DNA from: Actinorugispora endophytica
GTDB lineage: Bacteria > Actinomycetota > Actinomycetes > Streptosporangiales > Streptosporangiaceae
Assembly (NCBI RefSeq): GCF_004363075.1
Contig: NZ_SNYN01000003.1
Span: 124,001 to 188,000, forward strand
Direction: 5' to 3'
Length of the DNA: 64,000 nt
The notes under the pieces were generated by a model. The model ran no database searches and was not told the DNA's origin. It saw only the letters and a program-made list of their open reading frames with translations. Positions within the stretch are counted from its first letter, which is position 1, and every line of letters begins with the position of its first letter. Positions 16,876 through 26,231 of this stretch are shown in pieces. A program made the translations under genes and the position numbers.

Positions 16876-17457
16876 ATGACCCGCATCATCGCCGGCGCCG
16901 CAGGCGGGCGAAGGCTCGCCGTCCCCGACGGGCGCACGACCCGGCCCACCAGCGACCGCGCGCGCGAGGCGCTGTTCGCCTCGGCGCTGTCGGACCTGGG
17001 GTCCTTCGCCGGGCTGCGTGTACTGGATTTGTACGCGGGCTCCGGCGCGATCGGGCTGGAGGCGCTCTCCCGGGGCGCCGCGCACGTGCTGCTGGTGGAG
17101 GCCGACCGGCGCGCCGCGGAGGTGGTCCGGCGCAACCTGGCCGGAATCGGCCTTCCGGGGGCGCGGCTGGCCGCGGACCGGGTGGAGCGCGTGCTGGCCA
17201 AGGGGCCCGAGGGGGGTCCGTACGACTTCGTGGTCGCGGACCCGCCCTATCCGATGGCCGACGGGGAGGTCGCGGCGGTGCTGGAGGCGCTGCGCGACCA
17301 CGGCTGGCTGTCCGCCGACGCGCTGGTCGTGGTGGAGCGCGCGACCCGGGGTCCCGCGCTGGAGTGGCCAAGGGGTTACGAAGGGGACAGGGCGCGTAAA
17401 TACGGTGAAGCGACCCTTTGGTACGGTCGCGCCGCGAGCCTCCCCGACCAGCTCTGA
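16876..17457 (+). CDS. rsmD: 16S rRNA (guanine(966)-N2)-methyltransferase
   Basis: 193-aa SAM-dependent methyltransferase acting on G966 of 16S rRNA. N-terminal RIIAGAAGGRRLAVP, the SAM-binding LDLYAGSGAIGLEALSRGA loop and the catalytic DPPY motif (ADPPYPM) are intact. ATG 16876 has AGGAG about 10 bases upstream. coaD follows 67 bases later, the usual partner. Confidence 0.95.
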   Translation: MTRIIAGAAGGRRLAVPDGRTTRPTSDRAREALFASALSDLGSFAGLRVLDLYAGSGAIGLEALSRGAAHVLLVEADRRAAEVVRRNLAGIGLPGARLAADRVERVLAKGPEGGPYDFVVADPPYPMADGEVAAVLEALRDHGWLSADALVVVERATRGPALEWPRGYEGDRARKYGEATLWYGRAASLPDQL

Positions 17458-17524
17458 CCATCTGGGCAGAATCCTGGTGATACCGACTCGCCATCCCTGG
17501 AGACCACCAGAGAGGAGCGGTCTT

Positions 17525-18013
17525 GTGCGCCGCGTCGTCTGCCCCGGGTCCTTCGACCCCGTAACCAACGGCCACATCGACATCATCGGCCGGGTCGCGC
17601 GCCAGAACGAGGAGGTCATCGTCGCCGTTCTGGTCAACGTGAACAAGCGCGGCCTGTTCGCCGTGGACGAGAAGCTCGACATGCTCCGGGCCGCCACGGC
17701 GGAGTTCGGCAACGTCACCGTGGCCAAGTTCGACGGGCTGCTGGTGGACTTCTGCCGGCGCAACGACGTCTCCGCCATCGTGCGGAGCCTGCGCTCGGTC
17801 AGCGACTTCGACTACGAACTCCAGATCGCGCAGATGAACTACCAGCTCTCGGGCGTCGACACGCTGTTCCTGACGGCCAACCCGAAGTACTCCTTCCTCA
17901 GCTCCAGCCTGGTCCGCGAGGTCGCCCAGTACGGCGGGGACGTCAGCAGCCTGGTCCCCGGATACGTGGAGGAGCGGCTGCGGGAGAAGTACGCCGAACG
18001 CCTCGGTGAGTGA
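17525..18013 (+). CDS. coaD: Phosphopantetheine adenylyltransferase
   Basis: Adenylates 4'-phosphopantetheine, the penultimate step of coenzyme A synthesis. 162 aa, standard length. N-terminal VCPGSFDPVTNGHIDII (nucleotidyltransferase HxGH-type motif) and the C-terminal YSFLSSSLVREVAQYGGDV motif (ISSS-type) are present. GTG 17525 follows GAGAGGAG. The frame runs open upstream inside rsmD, but that part is a shadow. Confidence 0.96.
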   Translation: MRRVVCPGSFDPVTNGHIDIIGRVARQNEEVIVAVLVNVNKRGLFAVDEKLDMLRAATAEFGNVTVAKFDGLLVDFCRRNDVSAIVRSLRSVSDFDYELQIAQMNYQLSGVDTLFLTANPKYSFLSSSLVREVAQYGGDVSSLVPGYVEERLREKYAERLGE

Positions 18014-18029
18014 TCCGAGGGGCTCTGAT

Positions 18030-18059
18030 TTGGGGCGCGTCGACTCCTGTCGCTAGAAT
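18030..18059 (+). promoter_or_regulatory. Putative promoter for DUF177-rpmF
   Basis: A TAGAAT -10 hexamer at 18054-18059, 18 bases after TTGGGG (18030-18035). It lies just downstream of coaD and about 145 bases before the DUF177 start. The -10 is good; the -35 is weak. Confidence 0.5.
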
Positions 18060-18204
18060 CGGTGCCTGACTGTGCCCGTGGTCCAGTCGCGCGGCCGCCG
18101 GTGACCGGCAGCCGCTGTCCCAGCCGTCGTTCCCGCGCACCGCGGGGGCGGGTCCCACCGAAAGCGCGATCATCCTGTCTCGTCTAGACCCCCGTTCCCC
18201 GTTC

Positions 18205-18759
18205 GTGGTCGACACCCGGCCGCTGGGCCGCCAGGCCGGCTCGATGCGGACGGACGTCCGTGTCGTCCCGGCTCCGGCGCCGTTGGCGGTGGGGATGGCC
18301 AGCGTGCCCGAGGGGAGCGAGATCGAGCTGGACTTCCGGCTCGAGGCCGTCATGGAGGGCGTGCTCGTGACGGGCGAGGCGCGGACCGCGTTCGCGGCCG
18401 AGTGCTCGCGCTGCCTGGACCCGCTGACCGAAGAGGTCGAGGCCGGCTTCCAGGAGCTCTTCCAGTATCCGCCGGACGACGACCCGTACGGGCGCGACGC
18501 CGGGGGAGAGGCGGACGCCGACGACGAGGATGAGGACTACTATCTTGAGGGCGACCTGCTCGACCTCGAGCCGGTGGTCCGCGACGCGGTGGTGCTCGCG
18601 CTGCCGTCGTCGCCGTTGTGCCGAGAGGACTGCCCCGGTCTGTGTGTGGACTGCGGCGTCCGACTGGCCGACGCCGGTCCTGACCACGGTCACGGCGACC
18701 GCGTCGACCCCCGATGGGAGGCGCTGCACCGGCTGCGCGAGGAGCCGGGAGAGCGCTGA
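18205..18759 (+). CDS. DUF177 (YceD-like) metal-binding protein
   Basis: 184 aa, family YceD/DUF177, almost always encoded directly before rpmF and thought to aid 23S rRNA or L32 handling. The conserved AECSRCLDPL motif and the C-terminal zinc site (CREDCPGLCVDCGV) are present, with an acidic loop (DADDEDEDYY) between. The family N-terminus (DPRSPFVVDTRPLGRQAGSM) begins a few residues before the GTG at 18205, so the true start may be a non-canonical codon slightly upstream; the only in-frame candidate seen is CTG 18175. Confidence 0.88.
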   Translation: MVDTRPLGRQAGSMRTDVRVVPAPAPLAVGMASVPEGSEIELDFRLEAVMEGVLVTGEARTAFAAECSRCLDPLTEEVEAGFQELFQYPPDDDPYGRDAGGEADADDEDEDYYLEGDLLDLEPVVRDAVVLALPSSPLCREDCPGLCVDCGVRLADAGPDHGHGDRVDPRWEALHRLREEPGER

Positions 18760-18869
18760 ACTCACAACCTAGGGAGCGTCGGGCGGACAGGCCGGCGAAA
18801 CCCAGTAAGTCCGTGCTTCCCGACCGGGTTGCGCTCTCCGCTCCGGCGGGCAGATCCGCAAGGAGCATG

Positions 18870-18932
18870 GTGTTCCCCGCGAACGCGGGGATGACCGAGG
18901 AAAGTTAGCTCCCGCGCGCGCGGGGGTGACCC
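18870..18932 (+). repeat. Two CRISPR-repeat-like hairpins in the rpmF leader
   Basis: 18870-18897 is 28 bases, beginning GTGTTCCCCGCG and ending CGCGGGGATGACCG around a 2-base AA tip. It matches the length, stem and ends of actinobacterial type I-E CRISPR repeats. A second, degenerate 28-base version follows at 18905-18932 (CTCCCGCG / CGCGGGGGTGACCC). Only 7 bases separate them, not the roughly 32 of a real array. The pair abuts the rpmF ribosome site AGGAGG (18933-18938), so both hairpins would be in the rpmF mRNA leader. Confidence 0.65.
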
Positions 18933-18944
18933 AGGAGGATTGAA

Positions 18945-19124
18945 GTGGCCGTCCCTAAGCGGAAGATGTCGCGGAGCAACACCCGCACCCGTCGCTCCCA
19001 GTGGAAGGCGTCGCGCCCGGTGCTGGTCAACTGCCCGCGCTGCCGCGACCCCAAGCTGCCGCACATCGCGTGCCCGACGTGCGGTACCTACAACAACCGC
19101 CAGGTCATCAGCCCGGCGTCCTAA
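18945..19124 (+). CDS. rpmF: 50S ribosomal protein L32
   Basis: 59-aa ribosomal protein beginning [18 protein letters not shown], the family signature, with two CxxC zinc pairs (CPRC, CPTC). GTG 18945 has a perfect AGGAGG site (18933-18938) 6 bases upstream. Encoded between DUF177 and rnc as in most actinobacteria. The leader carries two CRISPR-repeat-like hairpins directly before the ribosome site, which could affect its translation (inference). Confidence 0.96.
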   Translation: MAVPKRKMSRSNTRTRRSQWKASRPVLVNCPRCRDPKLPHIACPTCGTYNNRQVISPAS

Positions 19125-19400
19125 GGCGGGCAAGGGCGGGTCCGGTGGTTTCGGGCCCGCCGTTCGCGCTTTCGCGCCCGCGAGGAGGAACCCGCGGGCG
19201 TCCGGGCCGTATCGGGGACATCCCGAGGCCGTGGTGGCCGCCGGGGAGGGAACGCCTCCGCGACGCTCACCTCGCCTTCGAGCATCCCTGATCGCCCGGG
19301 CAGTTCGCAGCCGTGTCCGATCTGCACAGTACGTTCACCATGCGGCGGTTCCCGCCCGGCGGGAGTGTCGCCCGGCGCAACACCAGGGATGTGAAAGCCG

Positions 19401-20129
19401 ATGGCAACGCAGATCTCCGCGTCCGAGGCCCGTGAGTTCCAGAGGTCGGTCGGGGTCGACGTGGACCCCAAGATGCTGACCCGGGCGCTCACCCACCGGT
19501 CCTACGCCTACGAGAAGGGCGGGCTGCCGACCAACGAGCGGCTGGAGTTCCTCGGCGACTCCGTGCTGGGGCTGGTCGTCACCGACACCCTCTTCCGCAC
19601 CCACCCGGACCTTCCCGAGGGGCAGCTGGCCAAGCTGCGCGCGGCCGTGGTCAACATGCGCGCGCTGGCCGACGTGGCCCGTGGCCTCGGAATCGGCCGC
19701 TACGTGCGCCTGGGCCGGGGCGAGGAGGGCACCGGGGGCCGGGACAAGTCCTCGATCCTGGCCGACACCCTGGAGGCCCTGATCGGCGCCGTCTACCTGG
19801 ACCGCGGTCTGGACGAGGCCTCCGCGCTGGTGCACAGGCTGTTCGACCCGATGATCGCCAAGGCCTCGGGGCTGGGCGCGGGTCTGGACTGGAAGACCTC
19901 CCTGCAGGAGCTCACCGCCTCCGAGCTGCTCGGCGTGCCCGAGTACCAGGTCGAGGAGAGCGGCCCGGACCACCAGAAGACCTTCCGCGCCACGGTGCGG
20001 GTCGCGGGCCAGAGCTACGGTTCGGGCGAGGGGCGCAGCAAGAAGGAGGCCGAGCAGCAGGCCGCGGAGTCGGCCTGGAAGGCCATTCGGGCGGCGGCGG
20101 ACGCGGGCGGCGCCGCGAGCGGGGGCTGA
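19401..20129 (+). CDS. rnc: Ribonuclease III
   Basis: Double-strand-specific endoribonuclease that processes rRNA precursors and structured mRNAs. 242 aa: RNase III catalytic domain with [13 protein letters not shown] (signature, about 45-57) and the [13 protein letters not shown] motif, then a double-stranded RNA-binding domain (about 165-232, [18 protein letters not shown]). ATG 19401; 276 bases of non-coding sequence separate it from rpmF. mutM starts 6 bases after its stop. Confidence 0.96.
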   Translation: MATQISASEAREFQRSVGVDVDPKMLTRALTHRSYAYEKGGLPTNERLEFLGDSVLGLVVTDTLFRTHPDLPEGQLAKLRAAVVNMRALADVARGLGIGRYVRLGRGEEGTGGRDKSSILADTLEALIGAVYLDRGLDEASALVHRLFDPMIAKASGLGAGLDWKTSLQELTASELLGVPEYQVEESGPDHQKTFRATVRVAGQSYGSGEGRSKKEAEQQAAESAWKAIRAAADAGGAASGG

Positions 20130-20135
20130 GCCGCG

Positions 20136-21020
20136 ATGCCGGAGCTTCCCGAGGTCGAGGTCGTGCGGCGCGGACTGGAGCGCTGGGTCGTCGGCAGGTC
20201 CATCGGCGAGGCCGCGGTCCTGCACCCGCGCTCGGTGCGTCGGCACGCCCCCGGTCCGGCGGACTTCACCGGCCGCCTGGCCGGGCGCTCCGTCGCGCGG
20301 GCGCGGCGGCGCGGCAAGTACCTCTGGCTGACACTGGACTCGGGCGACGCGCTGCTGGCGCACCTGGGTATGAGCGGGCAGCTGCTGGTCCAGCCCCCCG
20401 GCGCGGACGACGAGCGGCACCTGCGGGTGCGCCTCCCGCTGACGCCGCCCGCGGGCGCCCCCGAACCGCTGGAGCTGCGCTTCGTGGACCAGCGCACCTT
20501 CGGCCACCTGCTGGTCGACCGGCTCGTCCCGGACGACGCGGGGGAGGGCCTGCCGTCGGTCATCGGGCACATCGCGCGCGACCCCCTGGACCCGGCCTTC
20601 GACGACGACGCCTTCGCCGCGGCGCTGCGCCGCAGACGCACCGGGGTCAAGCGGGCGCTGCTGGACCAGTCCCTGGTCAGCGGGGTGGGCAACATCTACG
20701 CGGACGAGGCGCTGTGGCTGGCCCGGCTGCACTGGGCCCGGCCGACCGAGTCGCTGCGCCGCCCGCAGGTCGACGCGCTCCTGGCGGCGGCCCGGGGGGT
20801 GATGACCGAGGCGCTGGCCCAGGGCGGGACCTCGTTCGACAGCCTCTACGTGAACGTCAACGGCGAGAGCGGCTACTTCGAGCGCAGCCTCAACGCCTAC
20901 GGCCGCCGCGACCGCCCGTGCGGCCGGTGCGGCACGCCGATCCTGCGGGAGACGTTCATGAACCGCTCGTCGTACAGCTGTCCCAAGTGTCAGCCGGCAC
21001 CGCGCGACGCGCGCTTCTGA
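20136..21020 (+). CDS. mutM: Formamidopyrimidine-DNA glycosylase
   Basis: Base-excision repair enzyme removing 8-oxoguanine and Fapy lesions. 294 aa with the catalytic N-terminus [13 protein letters not shown] (nucleophile Pro right after Met), the H2TH region ([17 protein letters not shown]) and the C-terminal zinc finger CGRCG...CPKCQ. ATG 20136, 6 bases from rnc, so co-transcribed. Confidence 0.96.
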   Translation: MPELPEVEVVRRGLERWVVGRSIGEAAVLHPRSVRRHAPGPADFTGRLAGRSVARARRRGKYLWLTLDSGDALLAHLGMSGQLLVQPPGADDERHLRVRLPLTPPAGAPEPLELRFVDQRTFGHLLVDRLVPDDAGEGLPSVIGHIARDPLDPAFDDDAFAAALRRRRTGVKRALLDQSLVSGVGNIYADEALWLARLHWARPTESLRRPQVDALLAAARGVMTEALAQGGTSFDSLYVNVNGESGYFERSLNAYGRRDRPCGRCGTPILRETFMNRSSYSCPKCQPAPRDARF

Positions 21021-21062
21021 GCCCCGCCAAGAGCCTGTTTCCGATCGCGAATGGGGTATCCG

Positions 21063-21338
21063 ATGGGTGACATTCGTCTGACCGCCTGGGTGCGCGGCCG
21101 GGTGCAGGGCGTGGGCTTCCGTTGGTGGGTGCGATCGCGCGCGCTCGAACTCGGGCTGACCGGCGCCGCGACGAACCTGGTGGACGGCAGGGTGGAGGTC
21201 GTCGCCGAGGGGGAGCGCGCCGTGTGCGAGCGGCTGCTCGCGCTGTTGAGGAGCGGGCGGACCCCCGGAAGGGTGGATTCGGTCGTCGAGCGTTGGGCAA
21301 ACCATAGGGGTTCTTTCACCGGATTCGACGAACGGTGA
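21063..21338 (+). CDS. acyP: Acylphosphatase
   Basis: 91-aa acylphosphatase hydrolysing carboxyl-phosphate bonds. The signature [13 protein letters not shown] contains the catalytic arginine, and the asparagine-bearing segment [17 protein letters not shown] follows. ATG 21063 gives the family N-terminus (GDIRLTAWV); an in-frame ATG 12 bases upstream (21051) is possible. Commonly sits between mutM and smc, as here. Confidence 0.92.
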   Translation: MGDIRLTAWVRGRVQGVGFRWWVRSRALELGLTGAATNLVDGRVEVVAEGERAVCERLLALLRSGRTPGRVDSVVERWANHRGSFTGFDER

Positions 21339-21687
21339 GTATGCTGGGGACAGCGACGCGATTCGTGTGATGCCTTCGTGTGTCGGGGCGCCTGCGCCAC
21401 ACCGGGGAGACGATCACTCTCCGTGGCCGGACTCGGTCCAGTGCCCGGAGCGGGGTATTCCGAAATGAATCGTGATCGCCCGCATGCCCCGGGTGGCACT
21501 GATAATCGCAGTCGTCTCCGGTTTTCATTCGATTCTTGACCGACGGCTCGCAGAGTGAGACGCTGGAAGGCACAATCACGCGCCTATCCACGTTCACATC
21601 CAGGTGACCGGACCACCGGTCGCCCGGTCGTGTTCCCGTCTCGCGTGCGAATTTCCGTCTGGTCACTCAGTGTGGAGGACCCGCATC
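21339..21687. other. Intergenic region acyP to coiled-coil gene
   Basis: 349 bases without a credible gene. A TTGACC (21536-21541) resembles a -35 box but no convincing -10 follows at 17-18 bases. A weak hairpin (GGCGC / GCGCC, near 21382-21400) may end acyP transcription. Confidence 0.4.
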
Positions 21688-21879
21688 ATGGCGAAGGCTC
21701 TGTTCGGTCACGTCGGAGGCCCGGACCCGCGTATGGTTCAGGAAATGCGACGCTTGCAGAAGCGAGTACGCGATCTCGAGGACGAGGTCGGCCGACTCCA
21801 GACCCAGAACGACCAGCTCAGCGAGACGCTTACGGACGTCGCGGTCCGCGCCTCCGAGCGGGAGCCGGCCCTGGCCTGA
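21688..21879 (+). CDS. Small coiled-coil protein
   Basis: 63 aa: a short N-terminus (AKALFGHVGGPDPRMVQEM) then a heptad-repeat helix (MRRLQKRVRDLEDEVGRLQTQNDQL, quoted only in part: residues about 20-45) typical of a short coiled coil. ATG 21688 has a GGAGG site (21674-21678) 9 bases upstream. Similar small proteins starting AKALxGxVGG are conserved in actinomycetes, but I do not know a function. It lies about 500 bases before smc. Confidence 0.8.
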   Translation: MAKALFGHVGGPDPRMVQEMRRLQKRVRDLEDEVGRLQTQNDQLSETLTDVAVRASEREPALA

Positions 21880-22373
21880 CGGGGTTCCACCGGCTCCGTG
21901 CCGCGGTCCACCGAAACGGGACGCCCACAGCGGTCTCGGCGTCCCGGTAGTCGACACCGGATGGCCATCGGTATTCGCGAGCCGTTTTCTTTTCTTCCAG
22001 TTTGATTTGTCGAGGGTTTACCCGGGGACTGTTTCCGACAATCCTCAATTGCCTCGACCGGTTCATATTTCTTTCGCGCGGATAATCGGCTCCGCTGACC
22101 GCACCGTCTCGCGGAGCCACACCGCGGCCCCCCGGACGCACCGTGAACGGCCGGAAGACGACGACCGCCTCCGGTCGGACCCGACTCCCCACGTGCGCCC
22201 GCGCCCCCTTCACCCCGTTCCTCCCGCTTCCCTGACATGTGCGCTGACCTGCGGTCCGCTCTGTGTCCGGAACCGTGTCGCACCCCGCGCGTATCGTGGC
22301 ACCCTTGACTCCGGACGCCGCCGGGCCGGGAGGGCCCGGAGAGCGTCGAGGGGACGGGGAGGGGCGCACGGCC
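21880..22373. other. Intergenic region upstream of smc
   Basis: 494 bases with no credible gene. The stretch 21960-22090 is noticeably richer in A/T than its surroundings, as expected for a promoter region, and holds a GATAAT at 22081-22086, but no matching -35 could be assigned with confidence. Confidence 0.4.
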
Positions 22374-25300
22374 GTGTATTTGAAGAACCTCACGCTGCGC
22401 GGGTTCAAGTCCTTCGCCTCGGCCACCACGCTCCGCTTCGAGCCCGGGATCACCTGCGTCGTGGGCCCCAACGGCTCGGGCAAGTCCAACGTGGTGGACG
22501 CCCTGGCGTGGGTCATGGGCGAGCAGGGCGCCAAGTCGCTGCGCGGCGGGAAGATGGAGGACGTCATCTTCGCGGGCACGTCCTCGCGCCCCGCGCTGGG
22601 CCGCGCCGAGGTCAGCCTCACCATCGACAACACCGACGGCGCGCTGCCCATCGACTACTCCGAGGTCACCATCAGGCGGACCATGTTCCGCAACGGCGGC
22701 TCCGAGTACGCCGTCAACGGCGACACCTGCCGCCTGCTCGACATCCAGGACCTGCTCAGCGACTCGGGCATCGGCCGGGAGATGCACGTCATCGTCGGCC
22801 AGGGCCAGCTCGACACCGTCCTGCACGCGGGGCCCGAGGAGCGGCGGGCGCTCATCGAGGAGGCCGCGGGGATCCTCAAGCACCGCAAGCGCAAGGAGAA
22901 GGCGCTGCGCAAGCTCACCGCGATGCAGGGCAACCTCGACCGGGTCAACGACCTGGCCACCGAGCTGCGCCGCCAGCTCAAACCGCTGGGCAGGCAGGCC
23001 GAACTGGCCCGGCGCGCCGCCGTCGTCCAGGCCGACCTGCGCGACGCCCGGCTCCGCCTGCTCGCCGACGACATCGTTACCCTGCGCGAGACCCTGGCCA
23101 AGGAGGAGGCGGACGAGTCCGCGGTGCGCGAGCGCCGCTCGGCGGCCGAGCAGGCCCTGGCCGAGGCCCAGGAGCGCGAGGCCCGGCTCGACCAGGCCGC
23201 CACCGAGGCCGCCCCGCTGCTCGCCGGGGCGCAGGAGACCTACCACGGGCTGTCCCGGCTGAAGGAGCGGCTCAGCTCGGTCGCGAGCCTGGCCGCCGAA
23301 CGCCACCGCGGCCTCACCGCGGGAGGGGACGAGGAGCGGCGCGGCCGCGACCCCGAGGAGCTGGAGCGCGAGGCCGAGGAGATCCGGGCGCAGGAGGAGG
23401 AGCTGGCGGAACGGCTGGATGCCGCCCGCGCCGAACTGGAGGGCGTCGTCTTCGAGCGAGCCGGGGCCGAGGCGGCCCTGCGCGAGGAGGAGCAGCGCGT
23501 CACCGCGGCCGCGCGCGCCGCCGCCGACCGCCGCGAGGGCCTGGCCAAGCTGCGCGGCCGGGTGGACGCCCTGCGCAGCAGGCTGGAGGCGGGGCAGGCC
23601 GAGGTGGAGCGGCTCGAACAGGCCGCCGCCGAGGCGCGCGAGCGCGCGGCGGAGGCCCGGCTGGAGTTCGAGGAGGCCCGTGTCGAGGCCGAGGGCCTGG
23701 ACCTGGGCGACAGCGAACTGGAGGCCGCGCACGCCGAGGCCCGGGAGGAGCTGGCCGCCGCAGAGGCCCGCCTGAACGAGTTGCGCGACACCGAGCGCAC
23801 CGCCGAGCGCGAGCGCGCCGCGCTCAGCGCGCGCAAGGAGGCCCTCTCCATGGGGCTGGACCACAAGGACGGCGCCGCGGCCCTCCTGGCCGCCGCCGAG
23901 CGCGTTCCCGGCCTGGTCGGCTCGCTCGCCGCCCTGGTCCAGGTCGAGCCCGGGGCCGAGACCGCGGTCGCCGCCGCGCTGGGCCCCGCGTCCGACGCCG
24001 TCGCGCTGGCCCGGACCGAGGACGCCCTCGCCGCGCTGGACCTGCTCAAGAGCGGGGACGCCGGGCGCGCCGGGATCATCGTGGCCGACCCCGGTCCTCA
24101 CGCCGTTCCCCCGCGCGAGCGGTGGCCCGACCCGCCCGAGGGCGCCCGCTACGCCCTGGACGCCGTCACCCCGCCGCAGAGCCTGCGCGCGGCGCTGACC
24201 GCGCTGCTCGCCGACACCGTCCTGGTCGCCGACGTCTCCGCGGCGCGCCTCGCCATCGGGGAGCGGCCGGGGCTGCGCGCCGTCACCCCCGACGGGGACG
24301 TGCTCACCGCCGCGTTCGTGCACGGCGGTTCCGGCGCGGTGCCGAGCGTCCTGGAGGTCCGGGCGGCCGTGGACGAGGCCGCCGAGCGGCTGGAGGCGGC
24401 CGTCGACACGTGCAAGCGCGCCGCCGCCGACCTCGCCGAGGCCAAGGCCGAACGGGCCGCCGCCTCGGCCGCGGTCGAGGCGGTCGCGGCCCGCCGCCGC
24501 ACGGCCGACAAGCGCCGCAACGAGGTCGCCGGGCAGGTCGGCAAGCTCGGAGGGCAGGCCCGCGCGGCCGCCCTCGAGGCCGAGCGGTACGTGGTCGCGG
24601 CGGGGAAGGCGGGGGAGGGCCGCGAGTCCGACCTGTTCGCGCTCGCCGCTCTGGAGGAGCGGCTGGAACAGGCCGAGGCCGAGCCCGTCGACGAGGACGA
24701 TCCCGACACCTCCCGGCGCGACGAGCTCGCGGGCGCCGCGGCGCGCCTCCGCTCGGTGGAGATGGAGGCGCGGCTGGCGGTGCGCACCTCCGAGGAGCGG
24801 GTCCGCTCCATCACCGGCCGCGCCGAGGCGCTGCTGCGCTCGGCCGCCGCCGAACGCCGGGCCAGGGAGCAGGCCGCGCGCCGCCGGGAGCGGCGCCGGG
24901 CGCAGTCGCGGGTGGCCGAGGCGGTCGCCGAGGGCGCGGCCGAGGCGCTGTCCCGCATCGCGGTCTCGCTCGCCGCCGCCGACGGCGAGCGCAGGGTCGC
25001 CGAGGAGCGGCGGGCCGCCCGCGACGCCGAGCTCAGGACGGTGCGGGCCAGGGTCCGGGAGCTCTCGGTGGAGCTGGAGAAGCTCCTCAACGTCGTGCAC
25101 GGCAGCGAGGTGGCCCGCGCCGAGCGCAGGCTGCGCCTGGAGCAGCTGGAGACACGCGCCCTGGACGGCCTGGGGGTCGAGGTCGAGGTGCTCGTGGCCG
25201 AGTACGGCCCGCACGTGCCGGTCCCGCCGCCCGCCGACGCCGGTCCGGCCGAACCGGCCCCGTACGTGCGCGAGGTCCAGGAGAAGCGCGCCAGGACCGC

Positions 25301-25925
25301 GGAGCGCCGGCTCAACCAGCTCGGCAGGGTCAACCCGCTGGCGCTGGAGGAGTTCGCCGCGCTGGAGGAGCGGCACAACTTCCTCACCACCCAGCTGGAG
25401 GACCTGAGGAAGACACGCCGCGACCTGCTGACCGTGGTCAAGGAGGTCGACGACCGGGTCCAGGAGGTGTTCGCCGCGGCCTACGCCGACGTGGAGCGCG
25501 AGTTCTCGGGGATCTTCGGGCGGCTCTTCCCGGGCGGCGACGGAAGGCTCGTCCTGACCGACCCCGACGACATGCTCGCCACCGGAGTCGAGGTCGAGGC
25601 CCGCCCGCCGGGGAAGAAGGTCAAGCGGCTGTCGCTGCTGTCCGGCGGGGAGCGCTCGCTGACGGCGGTCGCCTTCCTGGCCGCCATCTTCAAGGCCCGG
25701 CCGTCCCCGTTCTACGTGATGGACGAGGTCGAGGCGGCGCTGGACGACACCAACCTGCAGCGGCTGCTGGTGATCTTCGAGGAGCTGCGCGGGGCCTCCC
25801 AGCTCATCGTCATCACCCACCAGAAGCGCACGATGGAGTCCGCCGACGCGCTCTACGGCGTGACGATGCAGGGGGACGGGATATCCCGGGTGATCAGCCA
25901 GAAGCTCGACCGGGTGGCGGGCTGA
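22374..25925 (+). CDS. smc: Chromosome partition protein SMC
   Basis: Condensin ATPase organising and segregating the chromosome with ScpA/ScpB. 1183 aa: N-terminal head with Walker A GPNGSGKS (31-38), two long Ala/Glu/Arg-rich coiled coils (about 165-490 and 660-1010) flanking a hinge (about 500-650), and C-terminal head with signature LSGGERSLTAVA (about 1089) and Walker B YVMDEVEAALDD. GTG 22374 has a GGGAGGGG site and gives the family start VYLKNLTLRGFKSF; the in-frame sequence upstream to 22263 is Gly/Pro-rich and unlike the family. The antisense strand is also open over the whole gene, a composition artefact. Confidence 0.96.
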   Translation: MYLKNLTLRGFKSFASATTLRFEPGITCVVGPNGSGKSNVVDALAWVMGEQGAKSLRGGKMEDVIFAGTSSRPALGRAEVSLTIDNTDGALPIDYSEVTIRRTMFRNGGSEYAVNGDTCRLLDIQDLLSDSGIGREMHVIVGQGQLDTVLHAGPEERRALIEEAAGILKHRKRKEKALRKLTAMQGNLDRVNDLATELRRQLKPLGRQAELARRAAVVQADLRDARLRLLADDIVTLRETLAKEEADESAVRERRSAAEQALAEAQEREARLDQAATEAAPLLAGAQETYHGLSRLKERLSSVASLAAERHRGLTAGGDEERRGRDPEELEREAEEIRAQEEELAERLDAARAELEGVVFERAGAEAALREEEQRVTAAARAAADRREGLAKLRGRVDALRSRLEAGQAEVERLEQAAAEARERAAEARLEFEEARVEAEGLDLGDSELEAAHAEAREELAAAEARLNELRDTERTAERERAALSARKEALSMGLDHKDGAAALLAAAERVPGLVGSLAALVQVEPGAETAVAAALGPASDAVALARTEDALAALDLLKSGDAGRAGIIVADPGPHAVPPRERWPDPPEGARYALDAVTPPQSLRAALTALLADTVLVADVSAARLAIGERPGLRAVTPDGDVLTAAFVHGGSGAVPSVLEVRAAVDEAAERLEAAVDTCKRAAADLAEAKAERAAASAAVEAVAARRRTADKRRNEVAGQVGKLGGQARAAALEAERYVVAAGKAGEGRESDLFALAALEERLEQAEAEPVDEDDPDTSRRDELAGAAARLRSVEMEARLAVRTSEERVRSITGRAEALLRSAAAERRAREQAARRRERRRAQSRVAEAVAEGAAEALSRIAVSLAAADGERRVAEERRAARDAELRTVRARVRELSVELEKLLNVVHGSEVARAERRLRLEQLETRALDGLGVEVEVLVAEYGPHVPVPPPADAGPAEPAPYVREVQEKRARTAERRLNQLGRVNPLALEEFAALEERHNFLTTQLEDLRKTRRDLLTVVKEVDDRVQEVFAAAYADVEREFSGIFGRLFPGGDGRLVLTDPDDMLATGVEVEARPPGKKVKRLSLLSGGERSLTAVAFLAAIFKARPSPFYVMDEVEAALDDTNLQRLLVIFEELRGASQLIVITHQKRTMESADALYGVTMQGDGISRVISQKLDRVAG

Positions 25926-25953
25926 CGCCGGGACCGCGCCGGAGCGCGGCAAA

Positions 25954-25973
25954 CCGGGGGGGCGGACCCCCGG
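25954..25973. terminator. Hairpin after smc
   Basis: CCGGGGG (25954-25960) pairs with CCCCCGG (25967-25973) across a 6-base loop, about 30 bases after the smc stop. No U tract. Confidence 0.5.
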
Positions 25974-26030
25974 CCGGTGGGCGCGCGATCTAGGATGGCG
26001 TGGTCGCGCCCGCTCCGGCCGGTCGCCGGT

Positions 26031-26156
26031 GACGGACGCGATGACGGCAGGTGAGCGAAGTCCGGACGACGAAACCGGCGCTGTCTACGCAACTGTGACG
26101 CCTTCTCCCGGAGGGAGGGGCGGAGCCAGGTCGCCTCGCGTGCCCGTCGGCGTTCA
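26031..26156 (+). promoter_or_regulatory. Cobalamin riboswitch
   Basis: Contains the conserved blocks of the cobalamin element in order: AGTCCGG ... ACCGGCGCTGT (26059-26084), CGCAACTGTGACG (26088-26100), then the B12-box-like GGAGCCAGG (26122-26130). The ends ACGC-x-GACGG and CCGTC-x-GCGT can pair as the closing P1 helix. It precedes a BtuF-like binding protein and a BtuC-like permease, the expected targets. A small palindrome GGACGGTCCGTCC at 26172-26184 could be part of the expression platform. A covariance-model search would settle the exact borders. Confidence 0.85.
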
Positions 26157-26231
26157 CTGTCCTCGTGGGAAGGACGGTCCGTCCATGGCACGGGCGCGGT
26201 TCTCCCTGCTCTTCCTGTCGAAGGAGCCCCC

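Noticed and set aside
18870-18932. A CRISPR array
   Set aside because: Only two repeat-like units separated by 7 bases, no cas genes in the window, and the pair forms part of the rpmF leader.
21738-25952. A 1,404-residue minus-strand open frame covering smc
   Set aside because: It is the antisense of the smc gene, kept open by GC-rich codons; low-complexity, no ribosome site, no family.
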